A stretch of 64,000 nucleotides of DNA from Chimonanthus salicifolius. Taxonomy: Eukaryota; Streptophyta; Magnoliopsida; Laurales; Calycanthaceae. The DNA lies in NCBI GenBank assembly GCA_013350335.1, contig CM023535.1:26876617-26940616 (forward strand), in the 5' to 3' direction. Of the stretch, positions 11,013 through 22,794 are shown one piece after another (positions within the stretch are counted from its first letter, which is position 1; each line of letters starts with the position of its first letter). Both the position numbers and the translations under genes were made by a program. Under the pieces are notes generated by a model, which made no database searches, was not told the origin of the DNA, and saw nothing but the letters and a program-made list of their open reading frames with translations.

Positions 11013-12286
11013 TCATCCATAGGAAATTTCTTTTTTTTAATCTCTAATTGGACATCTTTCTACTAATAAATCTCTTATTTTTGTATTTATAGTTTCCTAT
11101 CGTCGTAGATTATGACTAAATGTAGAAATAGAATCGGATATTTCATTTCTATTCTTATTTCTTTTTCTTCTAAATGTTCTTGAGTATCATTATAAATCTG
11201 TTAATTGTCATTCTTTTGTATCGTTAGTTCATCATATTTTAGTTATATTAAATGAATCAGTTGTTCATTTGTTAAATCTTTATTCAAATTACTTGTTAAA
11301 TTCTATTTATTGTCGGTAACAAATTTATCAAGAACCTCTTTTTGAGATTGAACTAGTTATTGAAAAGAGAGAGGAGAGAGAGAAAGAGAGTAGAATGATG
11401 ACTGCAATTGACAAGTTGCTGCATTGGGAAAGTCAATGCATACGTATTCGTGAAAGTACACCTTCCACAGAGTAAAATGGAAAAACGGGAAAAAGCATTG
11501 TATGTGATTAATTTTTTTTTGTAAAAATCAATACCCTATTTTTAGCACTCGAATTTGGTTCTGCCTCACCCAATGTAAATATGTTTATCGATTTTGACCT
11601 GCTTCAACAAGTAATAAATTGAAAAAAAAAAATTTGAGTTCAATGGCTTTAGCCTTACTAAAAAAAGTTACCTTCACAAACTATATTTTGAAAACAGACT
11701 TGACTCAATCTTTTCAAGTTGAATAACTCAGATGAACTTTTTGGACTTTAACTAAAAAAACTCAGTAAAACTCATTAACTCGCTTGACTCAAAATCCTAA
11801 TGTGTTGGCCAACAAAGGTTACACAGAACATAGTTTGTTGAATTTTCTTAATACGCCCATGGACAACACAAATTGCAACCACACAAATGAGCAACTGATC
11901 TGATGCTCTTCCAACATAAAACCATGTCACTGATTTGTATATGGGCAAACTTTCTAGTGACTCGAGTCACGCAATTTAGTTCTTGAACCAACCATATTGT
12001 CTTATGATTTATGAAAAAAATGAAAACGTGAGAACAAATGCAACAGATAATTATGATTTTCAGGAAAATCTACTACATTTCTGCATTACATATTCCTCAA
12101 CACGTGTAACAATTGTGGGCTGAAACAACCTTAGGACCATTCGCTCTTCAGGTTACTTTTGACGAAGACCCACCAAAAGGTGAAAAAGAAAAAGGAGAGA
12201 AGATATATACACTGTATAGATAAATAAATAAGAAAACCTCATCCTTCAACCGGGTGTAAAAAGAGAAAAAAGAAGAAGAGTAGAGC
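11013..12286. other. AT-rich spacer, no gene seen
   Basis: No coding frame or repeat structure that I recognise. The right part (about 12070-12286) is the 3' flank of the DnaJ20-type gene, probably including its 3' UTR on the minus strand. Confidence 0.6.
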
Positions 12287-12433
12287 CTATTCTGCTGATG
12301 GTGCATTCCTTCGATTGCGCATCTGAGCTCCCCATGATATGTTCTCTCCTGAATCCTTACCCATGCTCCTCCTCTTCAGCTCAGCAACTTGATTTTGCCA
12401 GTGATTCCTCCATCTATCTCTCTCTTCCAATCC
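12287..12433 (-). CDS. J20: DnaJ20-type chloroplast J-protein, exon 2 (terminal)
   Basis: This exon encodes the last 48 residues and the stop (TAG at 12289-12287). It begins GLEERDRWRNHWQNQVAEL, continues KRRSMGKDSGENISWGAQMR and ends NAPSAE. Trp-rich 'W-x3-W-Q', 'LKRRS' and 'SWGAQMR' correspond to the conserved C-terminal tail of Arabidopsis J20-type proteins, which follows the J-domain and a short linker. The acceptor is CTGTAG|GGA at 12435-12434, phase 0, matching the phase-0 donor of exon 1 at 20671. Together the exons give 204 residues, close to the size of known J20 proteins. The exon is far from exon 1 because the intron has taken in transposons. Confidence 0.88.
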   Translation of the reverse strand, partial: GLEERDRWRNHWQNQVAELKRRSMGKDSGENISWGAQMRNRRNAPSAE

Positions 12434-13481
12434 CTACAGTCCCATTGCACATAGAGGAATGAGAAATGAAACGAACAATCATAGCCCAATCGATTAACAA
12501 GATAAATTGATACTGACCTTTCAAAAAAAACAAAGATAAATTGATACTGAAAGTATAGAAGAAAACCAGAGTTTAGATAGCCCAAATTAATAATAAAGAA
12601 GGGAAATGAAAAATAAATCCAGACAAAGATGACACTGTACAAGTTGTAGAAAATATATTGATCAAACGCAGATTAACAACATGAAATAGAAAGGAAAAGA
12701 ACAGAAAAGTAACCAATACAAAAAGATCGCAAGCATAGCACCATCACAGCTCATAGCTGGTCTTCTCAAACTTTAGGCAGAAGCTTGAGATCCTAAAAGC
12801 ACTACTTCATTGGGTAACTTGTGCACTTCAATGGGAAGGCTCTGATTCATCCAATCTTGTGAGCTTTTTCCACAACACTAACCTTGGTTTAACAATCGGC
12901 TTAGTCTGAAACCTAGAACTCTATTTATTACCTCCATATTTGTTTAAGGTTTTATAAAGTAATGATATGTAAAACACTTTAGAAGCTCTAAGGATGCAGA
13001 TCTTACATTTCAAAAAATTTAAGAAAAAAATGGGATTAGGTGGACAAAAATAAAAGTTTGAACTGTAATAATTAGGATAACTGCCCTCACTATTTCTGGT
13101 CCAAAACCGTGCACTCTATACCAACGCTCCATCTGAAAAACCATGGACTCTTGGTTGTAACATAATTATGGTAGCAAAAAGGAATCAAACAAGACCATAG
13201 CAATCGTAACACATTGAAATCAACATATTATATGTATCAAAAGAAGAATGGTTACTGCCCCTAACAGATATCAATATGTCATACAATGAAAAAGAAAAAG
13301 AATTTACTTGTATTTTTGTGTATTTCCACACATAAGAAAGCTAAAGATGAAAATCAACTTTCCTATTCCCTTTAGGAAAGAAGTTTCCTTCAGAGACATT
13401 TTCATGAAAATCTTTTCTAGCAAACATAGAAAAATATAAAGTAGATTTAAAAACCAACTTACTTTTTTTTTTTGTAAAAAT

Positions 13482-14238
13482 TGTTGGGGAACCTTATGAA
13501 TTTTATCCCCTTCATGTGTGAATCAAAAGGTAAAACCAGAGAGAGAGAGAGAGAGAATGCACAAAATGTACAAATCACACACCATAAGATGGACACCGAT
13601 TTTAACGTGGAAATTGGAAAACCCTCCAAGATGGAGGGAAAAACCATGGGAAATCTACAAAAAATACCTCCACTAAGTGAAATAATGGGATTACAAGATA
13701 TTACACTCCAAAGTCCTATAGCTAATCAAGAGATTAAATTAGGATTAAGATAGGATTACACGTACAACTCTTCTAGCCAACAAGATTAGACTGGGATTGC
13801 AACATCAAGAAACTTAGAGCTCTTGGGTTACAAATACAATGTTACCTCTCACCAATGGTGGAAACTCTTGGCAAAGATGAATTGAATGGGCTTCCTTCTT
13901 CCTCCTCTTCTCTCACTCTCTCATCTTTCTCACCAAAGAGGGCTTCTCATGGAATGAGGCTTTCTATGAATTCTTCTCCAAAGAGAGGATTTCTACAACC
14001 CAATATCTGTGTTTTTGTATATAAGATGGAAAAGGGATGCATCACACATTCTTTCTTCAACTTACATACAAATGCCTAGTGTGTATGAGAGATGAGACCA
14101 CAACTTTTGCTTAAGGTATTCCAAGAATATTCCTTTTTACATTTCCATATGAGTTCACCACACCATAAGTAATGGCGAATTTCAAATTTCTTTCAATTAG
14201 TGGGCCACCACCTCCACATGAGGTGAACCCACCCAACA
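13482..14238 (-). repeat. 3' LTR of the intronic copia element
   Basis: Matches 19371-20072 along its length (for example the GTGTGAATCAAAAG and GGTGGAAACTCTTGGCAAAG segments). It is bounded by the PPT on its right (14239-14251). The two LTRs have diverged by many substitutions and small indels, so the insertion is not recent. Confidence 0.85.
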
Positions 14239-14531
14239 ACCTCCCCCCTCCACTTCATGTGGAAGAGGACTCCCCCTTGCTAAGAGTGAATGAAACATTC
14301 CCCATGCCCGCCAAGTCTTTGCAAAAGTAATGCTTTTCCTTGGGCACACATTTTGTCATCATATCCACTGAATTCTTGTCAGTATGGATCTCGCCAAAAT
14401 ACAAGCTTATTCTCTAATACAACCTTTATCCGATGATACCTCACATCTATGTGCTTGGTTCTTGAGTGGAATGCATTCTTACTCAAATTAATAACACTTT
14501 GACTGTAACACTTAGCCACATATTTTTCTTA

Positions 14532-15253
14532 GGCGCCCCATTCAGACACCTGGAAAATCTGTCTGTAGACACCCAATTTCAAATTTTCGGGTGAAGTTAC
14601 CATTTTGCCCTCCCGCATTTTATCATTCGAATGATTCTTCAGTTCATTTTTCAGATCATTCGAATGATTCAGTCGTCCAAAGGAACACATCAGTGGAAAA
14701 TGGGTTCCTTCGACGATCGCTTCCTGCGCAGTCGAATCGTTCGAAGGATCACTTAGGATACTTCGAATGATTCTACTTACAGCACGACTGTATTTTAATA
14801 TTCCTCTCAGTTAAAATCGTTCGAAGGATCCAATGTGATCCTTCAAATGATTCGAGTGTGCAGTCGAATCATTTGAAGGAACACATCAGTGAAAAATTAG
14901 ATCCTTCGAACGATCGATCCCTACACAGTCGAATATTCGAAGGATCACATTGGATCCTTCGAACGATTTTAACTGAGGGAAATCTTAAAATACAGTCGTG
15001 CTGTGAGTTAGAATCATTCGAAGGATCCTAAGTGATCCTTCGAACGATTCGACTGTGTATGAAGAGATCGTCCGAAGGAACCCATTTTCCACTGACGTGT
15101 TCCTTCGGACGACTGAATCATTCGAATGATCTGAAAAATAAACTGAAGAATCATTCGAATGATAAAATGCGGGAGGGCAAAATGGTAACTTCACCCGAAA
15201 ATTTGAAATCGGGTGTCTACAGACAGATTTTCCAGGTGTCTGAATGGGGCGCC
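14532..15253. mobile_element. Foldback MULE (non-autonomous) with 9-bp TSD
   Basis: The 722-bp element is almost entirely two inverted arms of roughly 340 bp. The ends begin GGCGCCCCATTCAGACACC on both strands. A perfect 9-bp direct repeat TTTTTCTTA flanks it (14523-14531 and 15254-15262), the hallmark TSD length of Mutator-like elements. The subterminal block (TTTCGGGTGAAG, TACCATTTTGCCCTCC) matches the ends of the large MULE at 56752. Inside are many TTCGAA-cored palindromes such as ATCATTCGAATGAT. There is no coding capacity; open frames here are chance readings of the arms. It interrupts the RNase H region of the host copia element. Confidence 0.92.
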
Positions 15254-15262
15254 TTTTTCTTA

Positions 15263-18200
15263 TTTCAAACCCAACTTTATAAGAAATCTTTTCAACCAAA
15301 GTATCTCTTACAAGCTTCAGTGGCAACAATGTATTCTGCCTCCATGGTTGACAAAGCGACACATTTTTGCAACTTAGCTTGCCAAGATATAATAGCCCCT
15401 TCAAAAGCAAACAAGTAACCGGATGTGGACTTCCTTCAGTAATGATCACCTGCCATGTCTACATTTGTGAACCCACTACTACAAGTGATGAACTTCCAAC
15501 CTTATTGTACCTCTCAAATACCTCAAAATCTGTTTCACAATTTCCTAGTGCTGCTTTCTCAGATTTGTGAGTTATCTGCTTACCATGCCAACCGCATGTG
15601 CTAGGTCCAGCCTCACACACATCATGGTATACATCAAACTCCCTATGTCAGATGCATTAGGGATTTTTGGCATTTCATTCTTTTCTTTCTCATTCTTCTG
15701 TCACATTGAAACATTCAACTTGAAATGACCAGCCACACGGGCTTGGCTGACTTCATGTTAAACTTCTCAAGTACTTTCTCAATGTACTTTTCTTATGATA
15801 GCCATAATTTCTTATTCTTTCTATTAAACTTGATCCTCATGCCAAAATTTACTTTGCAACCCCCAAGTCCTTCATGTCAAACAACTCTCTCAACTCCTTT
15901 TTCAACATGTTGATCATGTTAGTATCTTGACCAACGATAAGCATATCATCAACATATAGCAACAAAATAATAAAAAAGTTCTCAAATAACATAAACATGA
16001 TAATCTAAAGTTGTTCGTCTACCAATATGAATGAGTCAAATTTTATGTACCACTGTCCAGACACTTGTTTCAACCCATAAAGACTTTTCTTCAACTTACA
16101 AACCATGTGTTCTTTTCCATTGACTTTGAACCCTTCCGACTGCTCCATGTAGATTTCTTTCTTCAAATCACCACGTAGGAAGGCTTCCTTAACACCAAGT
16201 TGCTCAATATCAAGGTCTAGGCTTGTCCCTAGACCCAAGATAGCCCGAATGGAGGACAGTTTCACAACGGGAGAAAAGATCTAATCGAAATCGATGCCTT
16301 TCTTCTGCCAAAACCTTTTACAACGAGTAGTGCCTTGCATTCATATTCTTTTTGTCGGCTTCATTCTTTAAGTTAGAAACTCGCTTGCTTTTCAAAACTT
16401 TTAGGCCCTTTAGGAGTTCAACCAACTTATATGTGTGGTTCTTATGCAAGGATTGCATCTCCTCTTGCATAGCATTAACCCACTCATCTTCATTTTTGCT
16501 CATCTAGACCCAATGAAAGCATTCTGGCTTCACATATTCTGCTGAAGGATATCTTGTTGGTGGTTTTCTTACTTTTCCTAACCTTCTCACTGTAAGTGGC
16601 TCCTCTTGAGAGGGCTGCTCCCCCGCTTATCCTCACCCTGCACATGTTCACTATCATCATCAACTTGCTCTTCATTATCTTGAACTTGCCCATCATCATG
16701 AGGTACATGTGGAGGAACTTGTGTCATCTCTGGTACTTCATCTATGAACCTCTTTTGTGGTTCATCTTTCTCAAAGTCGGCCATTATTCCATTCTCACGG
16801 AAGACAAAATCTCGACTTCTACAAATCTCATAACTTGGATCCCATAACTTGTAGCCAAACTCATCACCACCATGATCCAAAAATATGCATTGGATCCAAA
16901 CACCTTCTAGTGTGAGTAGGACATGTTGCCTCTCCACACACTGTGAGGCACATCTTTCTCTAACGGAACCGAAGGTGACAAATTAATTAGGCAGCATGTT
17001 GTGTTCATTACCTTACCCCAAAACCCCTTGGATAGCTTTTCCGTTGAGATCATACTTCTAATCTTTTCAACAATGGTGTGATTCATCCTTTCTGCTACAT
17101 CATTATGTTGAGGTATGTAGGGAACTATCTTCTCATGTCTATGTCATGCTTAACACTATATTCTTTGAATCTTTTGGAGGTGTACTCTCTGTCATTATCC
17201 GTGCAGAGGCATTTCAAATGTTTGCATGTTTGTCTCTCAACCATGACATGGAAATTTTGAAAGCTCTCAAACACTTGATCTGTACTCTCAATGACATAAC
17301 CCCACACCTTTCCAGATACTTCATCAATGAAAGTGAAAGTATGATGCTCCACCAATAGAATTTTCCTCCATGGGACCACAAATATTGGAATAAACCAAAT
17401 CAAGGATATTAATTTTTCGGTTAGCACTATTACTAACAAATGAGACTCTATGATGATTGGCAAGTACACAATGATCACAAGAATTCAAGGACGTACATTT
17501 AACTGATGGGAGCAATTTCTTCTTTGCCAAGATCTCCAGCCTCTTTTACTCATATGGCCAAGTCGTCTGTGCCACAATTCATATGAGAATTCTTCAAGAG
17601 CATTCACCTCAACCTTGGATGGTTGAATTTCAGTCTTATAGAGGGTGGAGTGTTTCTTGCCTCTTGCCACTACATGAGAGCCTCTTGTCAACTTCCACTC
17701 TCCCCCAACTCAACTGTGATTCATAGCATTCATCATCAAGCTTGCCTATTGAGATGAGATTCAATCTAAGATCCAGAACATGTCTCACGTCCTTGAGCAC
17801 CAATGTGTAGTCTACATTGGTGACAATGCAAATTTCACCTTTCCTAACAATTTTGGAGAGACCACTATTGCCCATCTTCACAAAACTAAAGTCTCCCAAC
17901 TCATATGTAGTGAAGGAATCTCCATGAGATGCACAATTGAAAGATGCCCCCGTGTCAATCACCCAACTTGTGCCATTACAAACCATGCTAACACAATCTT
18001 CATCACACATGGATAGGATCATAATGTCACCACTAGCAACAACCGTAGTTTCCTCTTCTCTTTGCCTTTACCATTGCACCTTTCTTCACTTTTGTTCTCT
18101 TTTGAGCTTCGGACACTCCTTTTTCATGTGCTTGGGCCTCTTGCAATGGTAGCATGTGATCCCTTTTCGAGAATACAATCTACTCTTTGCTCTATCATTT

Positions 18201-18837
18201 TGTGGTGATCTCTAATCTTTGATCTCCCCCACTATCCGATGACCAATGCTTGTGAGTGGGAAGACTCAGATGTTTTTCTTCTAATTTTTTCATTCAACAA
18301 ACTACTTATGACTTGGCTCATAGTTCCAACCCATTTGAAGCGGAGTTGCTTAAGGGCACAACAAGGGTCTCCCAAGTGTCATGCAATGAGCTTAACAATA
18401 GCAATGCTAGGTGCTCATCATCTAACACCATCTTCATTACCACAAGTTGCTTCATAATATTTTGCATTTCATTCAAGTGCTCAGCAATCGACCCATTTTC
18501 CACATACTTCAAGTTTACAAGCTTCTGAATCAAGAACACCTTATTTCCGGCGCTCTTTCTTTCATATAATTCATACAACTTCTTACATAAGGAAATTGCC
18601 GTAAATTCCGTCTGGTGAAACACAAAATTATCTACCCATTGTCAAATACATGCAATGGCTTTCCAATCTAACTTCTTCCATTAATTATCGGATATGCCAT
18701 TAGGTTTTTTCACTATTCCCTCTATGGGTGTGTACAGATCTCTAGAATAGAGGAGGTCTTCCATCTTAGGCTTCCAAATTGACCAATTGCTTCCATTCAA
18801 GCTCATCATTCTACTTGAGATATTGACATCCATTTCT
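15263..18837 (-). pseudogene. Copia gag-pol remnant of the intronic element
   Basis: In minus-strand order: gag of the UBN2 type (18623-18318, with LVNLKYVENGSIAEHLNEMQ), the CCHC knuckle CYHCKRPKHMKKEC (about 18155-18110), protease with SWVIDTGASFNCASHGDSF (about 17965), the pre-integrase LWHRRLGHMSKRGW (about 17570), integrase core pieces including CTDNDREYTSKRF (about 17185), then reverse transcriptase parts ([54 protein letters not shown], down to 16005) and RNase H debris up to the foldback insertion. Frameshifts and stops separate every domain. The product would have been one polyprotein; none can be made now. Confidence 0.85.
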
Positions 18838-19306
18838 TCTTCTCTTTTTTTTTTGTTTTTTTTTTAAATAGTTCATATATATTAACAAATAAATAGAAGG
18901 CACCAGAGGTGTAGATACAGAAAATAAAAAGACCAAAAAGCTACAAGCCAAAAAACAGATATCTGAAGCGCCCACGAAAACCCCTATGAGCTCAAGCGAG
19001 ACCAGCACATTCTTTCCAAGCACGCAAGATATCTGACATAGAGATATTCTAGAATTCCTGGAGGGAGGCAGCCCACGACGCACACCTGGTGAGACTATGT
19101 CATGTAACCGACACACTGGACTCAGTAATACCTTTGCAGATCCTGTTATTACATTCCCACCATAGGGTCCAGGTAGTCGCAAAAAACGATAGCTGCCACA
19201 ATGAAAAGCATTTAGGAGAGACAGATGTAATGTCCCACGCAAACAACAATTTAGCCACTGACGAAGTCATAACCCAAGCCATACCAAACTAATCTAAGAC
19301 AAAGTC
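18838..19306 (-). mobile_element. 5'-truncated L1 LINE fragment with 17-bp TSD
   Basis: Direct repeats TATTGACATCCATTTCT lie at 18821-18837 and 19307-19323. The plus-strand T tract at 18842-18866 is the poly(A) end of a minus-strand insertion. The remaining coding piece (19282-19100) includes CFSLWQLSFFATTWTLWWEC, which fits the C-terminal part of plant L1 reverse transcriptase (zf-RVT region). Target-primed reverse transcription normally gives exactly this: a long TSD, a 3' A tail and a truncated 5' end. It landed in the gag of the intronic copia element. Confidence 0.88.
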
Positions 19307-19355
19307 TATTGACATCCATTTCTAATTCACACATGAATCAATCTTTTGCACCCAA

Positions 19356-19368
19356 GACTTTGATACCA
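19356..19368 (-). other. tRNA primer-binding site of the intronic copia element
   Basis: The minus strand reads TGGTATCAAAGTC two bases after the LTR end ...CTCAAACA, the usual position of the initiator-Met PBS (canonical TGGTATCAGAGC) with one internal change. Confidence 0.8.
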
Positions 19369-19370
19369 CT

Positions 19371-20072
19371 TGTTTGAGAACCTTAATAATTTTATCCCCG
19401 TCTATGTGTGAATCAAAAGCTAAAACTAGAGAGATAAATGCAGAAAATGCAAAAATCATACACCATGAAGTGGACAACCCTCTAAAGATTGAGGGAAAAA
19501 CCACGGGACAAGCTCCAAAAAATACTTCCACCAAGTGAAATAATGGGATTACAAGAGATTATACTCTCAAGTCCTCTAGCTAATCAAGAGATTAAGCTGT
19601 AATTACATGTACAACTCCTCTAGCAAACAACATCAGGCTAGGATTACAACATCAAGAAACTTGGAGCTCTTAGGTAACAAACACAATATTAGCTCTCACC
19701 AATGGTGGAAACTCTTGGCAAAGATGGGTTGAATGGACTTCTTTCTTACCTTATTCCTTCTCTCACTTTCTCTCACTTTCTCTCCTCTTTCTCAACAAAG
19801 AGGGTTTCTATGAACTCTTGTCTCAAAAGAAAGGATTTCTACAACTCCAATATTTGTGCTTTTAGTTTAGTGTATATAAGATAGAAAGGATGCATCACAA
19901 ATTCTTTCTGGAACTCACATATACATCCTTGTGTATGAGACCACAACTTTTGCTAAAATTATTCTAAGGATATTCCCTTTCACATTTCCATGAGTTCACC
20001 ACACCATAAGCAAACGGTGAATTTCAAATTTCAGTGGGCCACCACCTCCACAGGAGGTTGACCCACCCAACA
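19371..20072 (-). repeat. 5' LTR of the intronic copia element
   Basis: This is the partner of 13482-14238. On the minus strand it starts TGTTGGGTGGGTC and ends before the PBS. Its outer flank AAAAC pairs with AAAAT at the other side. Confidence 0.85.
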
Positions 20073-20671
20073 AAAACTACTTTGTTTGGCAAAGCCCCTT
20101 TCATTAAGAATCCTACTTCTCTTCAAAGAAAACACAAACATACTGGTGCATATCAGCATGCATCATTTTCCTTTATTTAACACTGAAATGTTGGAAAATA
20201 AGCATTCTCCACGTCCTCACATATTTTCCATTGAATTCATTTATTAAGGGCAGGAGATTTGAGTGCAGAAGAATAGGAAAATTGTGGAAAATTCCAAATC
20301 TTCCTGTCGGAGACACGGTCACTTACATTTTTTTACTGAAAACAGAGAGATGCTAATCCAAGGATTACAGAGGAAAAATCTGCCGATTCCATATGCAGAC
20401 GCTTTTGGGAATTTAAAAGCTCGTTTTTGTTCTATTTTGTACTTTTAAAAAAAAAATTGTAGCGAAAAATAGCAAACACATTAAGCAAGCACATGAAATC
20501 CTGACCAACGCAAACATAAAAATAATTATGTGACAAAATTCAAAGAAAACCAATAAATCAAAACTAAATTGGAAAAAAACACATATATTCCAAATCCAAC
20601 AAAAGCACAAAACCCATGGGAGTTCAAATCAAATTCAACGACAAGATTAACATCCTAACACCAAAGCATAC

Positions 20672-21139
20672 CTCATCGAAGCATTTCCGAGCAGAGAATG
20701 CAAGATGCAAGCCCCTAGCAAGATCTCTATCATACATCGCCCGCCTCCGCGGATCCGACAACGTTTCATACGCCTCCTGAACCTCGACAAACCTCTTAGT
20801 ATTCTCTTCCATCCGATCGGGTGGCGACACGTCCGGATGGTACTTAAGCGCCATCTGCTTATATGCCTGCTTGATTTCTGAGAAGCTCCCGCTCTCTGGA
20901 ATCCCCAACAATTCGTAGAAATTCGCCTTTGGTGAAACAAAGATGGACCGAACTCGGAAAACCGAACTATTTCTTCTTGTTCTTGTGTTCTTCTCGAGAA
21001 AGAACAAGCTAGTAGAAGCGTTTGGTTTGGTTTTGAGCAGATGGGTATTGAAGAACAGAGAAGGGGGAAGATTTGTATTTGGCTGTGTGGAAGAAAGATG
21101 AGGTTTTATGCAGAGATTTGGGTTAATGCAGCTGCTCAT
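20672..21139 (-). CDS. J20: DnaJ20-type chloroplast J-protein, exon 1
   Basis: Exon 1 encodes 156 residues. The first ~70, rich in Ser, Thr, Asn and basic residues with few acidic ones, look like a plastid transit peptide. Residues about 73-140 form a J-domain: NFYELLGIPESGSFSEIKQA, the HPD tripeptide at 101-103 that stimulates Hsp70 ATPase, and EAYETLSDPRRRAMYDRDL. The exon ends at ...RKCFDE with donor GAG|GTATGC and joins exon 2 (12433-12287) in phase 0, giving 204 residues. Family knowledge: Arabidopsis J20 works in the chloroplast stroma, delivering damaged deoxyxylulose 5-phosphate synthase to Hsp70 for repair or Clp degradation. The ATG at 21139 gives the full transit peptide. Without splicing the frame runs into the intron and stops at 20624. 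Confidence 0.92.
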
Positions 21140-21441
21140 CTCCTCCTCTTCTTCTTCTTCTTCCTCTTTTAGATTTGGGTTTATGGAAAATCAGTTTCTA
21201 CGAAATCTAATTTGATTTCAGATTAGTTTGGATGCAGAGAAAGCAAGCGAAAATGTTTCTAAGAGGAGAAAGATACACACTTCTTTAGCTTTTCGGTTCC
21301 TTCGTAGGAAACTAGTAAACCGTTATCCTGTGCACGAAATATAGGCTATACGGTTCCTTCGTCCTTCGTAGGCTATACGGTTCCTTCGTCCTTGGTAGGA
21401 AACTAGTAAACCGTTATCCGATGCAAGAAATATAAGCTATG
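21140..21441 (-). promoter_or_regulatory. J20 upstream region with tandem CGGTTCCTTCG repeats
   Basis: About 150 bp upstream of the start codon is a short tandem structure. CGGTTCCTTCG occurs at 21294, 21351 and 21378. The longer unit with GGAAACTAGTAAACCGTTATCC is present at both ends (21307-21328 and 21397-21418). A TCTTCC/CT-rich leader lies next to the ATG. Promoter identity is inferred from position only; no clear TATA box was assigned. Confidence 0.4.
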
Positions 21442-22629
21442 TCCACATTTAAATATTAATATCCATCAATTTAGTAATCGTAGAATCTCTTTTTTATTAT
21501 TTTTCAAGTTTTTATATTTTTAGATAATAATATGGTAAGAATAAACTAAATTCTTATAATTTATAATATGTTATTTTTTTTATTTTTTACTTGAGTTTTC
21601 CTCTTCTTTAATATTAATATGATAAAGGATATATCAAACCTTCCAAACTTAATAAATTAAATCTTAATGATCATTTTAAGTCATTTTTAACATTTTTTAT
21701 CAATATAAGCATATCCAAATCATTAGACATGTTGATTCATTTTATAGTCATTTTAAATAATTTATTTTATATTAAAAATGAATAATAATATTATATGAGG
21801 AGACTTATATAGCAAATAAAAAGTAAAAATGAATAATAATATTATATGAGGAGACTTATATAGCAAATAAAATGTAAACAAGACTCTAGAATAAGTAACT
21901 TGAAAGAAAAATTTAATCATCATAATTTTATAAAATGGGTTATACAAAATCAACAATTTACAATAAATAAATTTTTAGAATTAAAAAATACAAAGCAAAA
22001 ATGATCAAATGGAATTCATATTTTAACTATCCATTGTCTCATCAATCTCCTATGATATAAATTGTTAAGTGAGATTCTAAATTATATTGTTTGAATTATT
22101 CTATTGTTTCATATTAGTTGGATCAAAGAAGGGAATTGGGTTATTCATATAGTTGACTTACACGGAGGATTAGATGTCTAAGTAATGTTTCATATATTTT
22201 TAAGACTATCAAATTAGAATGTGGACTCCTATCCATTGTGTCACTTAACAAATTATCTAAATTTTTTATTCTAATTTTTATAAATTAAGCTATTAGATAA
22301 TTATATTATTTTCATGATATAATAAGAAATACAAGTCAAATAGAAATTAAATAAAATTCGATTCAAATCTAAAGAACATAATTGAGAGAACATAGCAATG
22401 CATCCATGCTCATCTCTTTTTAGAGAGGTGACCTAATTTTGGATAAATGTGAGTCCCATCGGACAACATTTTCTTTCAAAAATTAATAAAATATTAATAT
22501 TTTTAAGCGGATAAGAGGTCATTAAAAACATGAATTGAACATTAATGAAAAATAATAATAAATTTATTAATCTAGATTGAATGCATGTACAATGATGCCT
22601 TTCCCAAAAGTAGAGAATCTTCTCCACAT
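21442..22629. other. AT-rich spacer with a 51-bp tandem duplication
   Basis: There is no gene. The only structure noted is a near-perfect two-copy tandem repeat with period 51 starting at 21774 and 21825 (shared core TATGAGGAGACTTATATAGC). Confidence 0.7.
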
Positions 22630-22794
22630 GGGTGTAGCTCAATTGGTTGCCTCCTGCCTCAGGAAGTGAGAGATTGTGGGTTCGAACCCTCATGGTCTAA
22701 CCTTGGTATGCCCTAGGGGTAGTGGGCTTCCCCGTGGAGGTTTTATGCTGGATATCCCACGGTTTCCTACACGTAAATGAAAAAAAAAAAAAAA
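22630..22794 (+). mobile_element. tRNA-derived SINE
   Basis: The head resembles a tRNA gene: A-box TAGCTCAATTGG (22635-22646) and B-box GGTTCGAACCC (22679-22689), the RNA polymerase III internal promoter. A non-tRNA body and a poly(A) tail (22780-22794) follow. A diverged copy lies on the minus strand at 55527-55694 and a partial one at about 55700-55805. No clear target duplication was found. Confidence 0.75.

Larger units (their letters stand above)
13482..20072 (-). mobile_element. Full-length Ty1-copia retrotransposon (Tork/Tnt1-like) in the J20 intron
   Basis: The two LTRs are 13482-14238 and 19371-20072, both TG...CA when read on either strand. The PBS (TGGTATCAAAGTC, plus positions 19356-19368) is complementary to the initiator-Met tRNA type. 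The PPT is GGAGGGGGGAGGT (14251-14239). Flanks are AAAAT (13477-13481) and AAAAC (20073-20077), a 4-of-5 target duplication. Without the 731 bp of nested MULE plus TSD and the L1 insertion the length is near 5.4 kb, normal for copia. The coding region is broken in many places. Lineage is a tentative reading of pol. Confidence 0.85.
12434..20671 (-). other. 8.2-kb intron of the J20 gene, filled by nested transposons
   Basis: The donor is GAG|GTATGC (GT at 20671-20670) and the acceptor is CTGTAG (12435-12434). Inside lie a full-length Ty1-copia element in the same orientation as the gene (13482-20072), a foldback MULE within it (14532-15253) and an L1 fragment within it (18838-19306). About 1.6 kb of non-TE intron sequence remains at the two ends (12434-13481, 20073-20671). 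The splice call rests on exact phase compatibility and protein continuity with the J20 family. Confidence 0.85.

Noticed and set aside
15032..15418. A 128-residue plus-strand frame and a 154-residue minus-strand frame
   Set aside because: They cross the foldback MULE and its flank; mirrored frames are expected from inverted arms.
22630..22700. A genuine tRNA gene
   Set aside because: A- and B-boxes are present, but the rest does not fold as a clean tRNA; a body and poly(A) tail follow and diverged copies exist, so it is a SINE.
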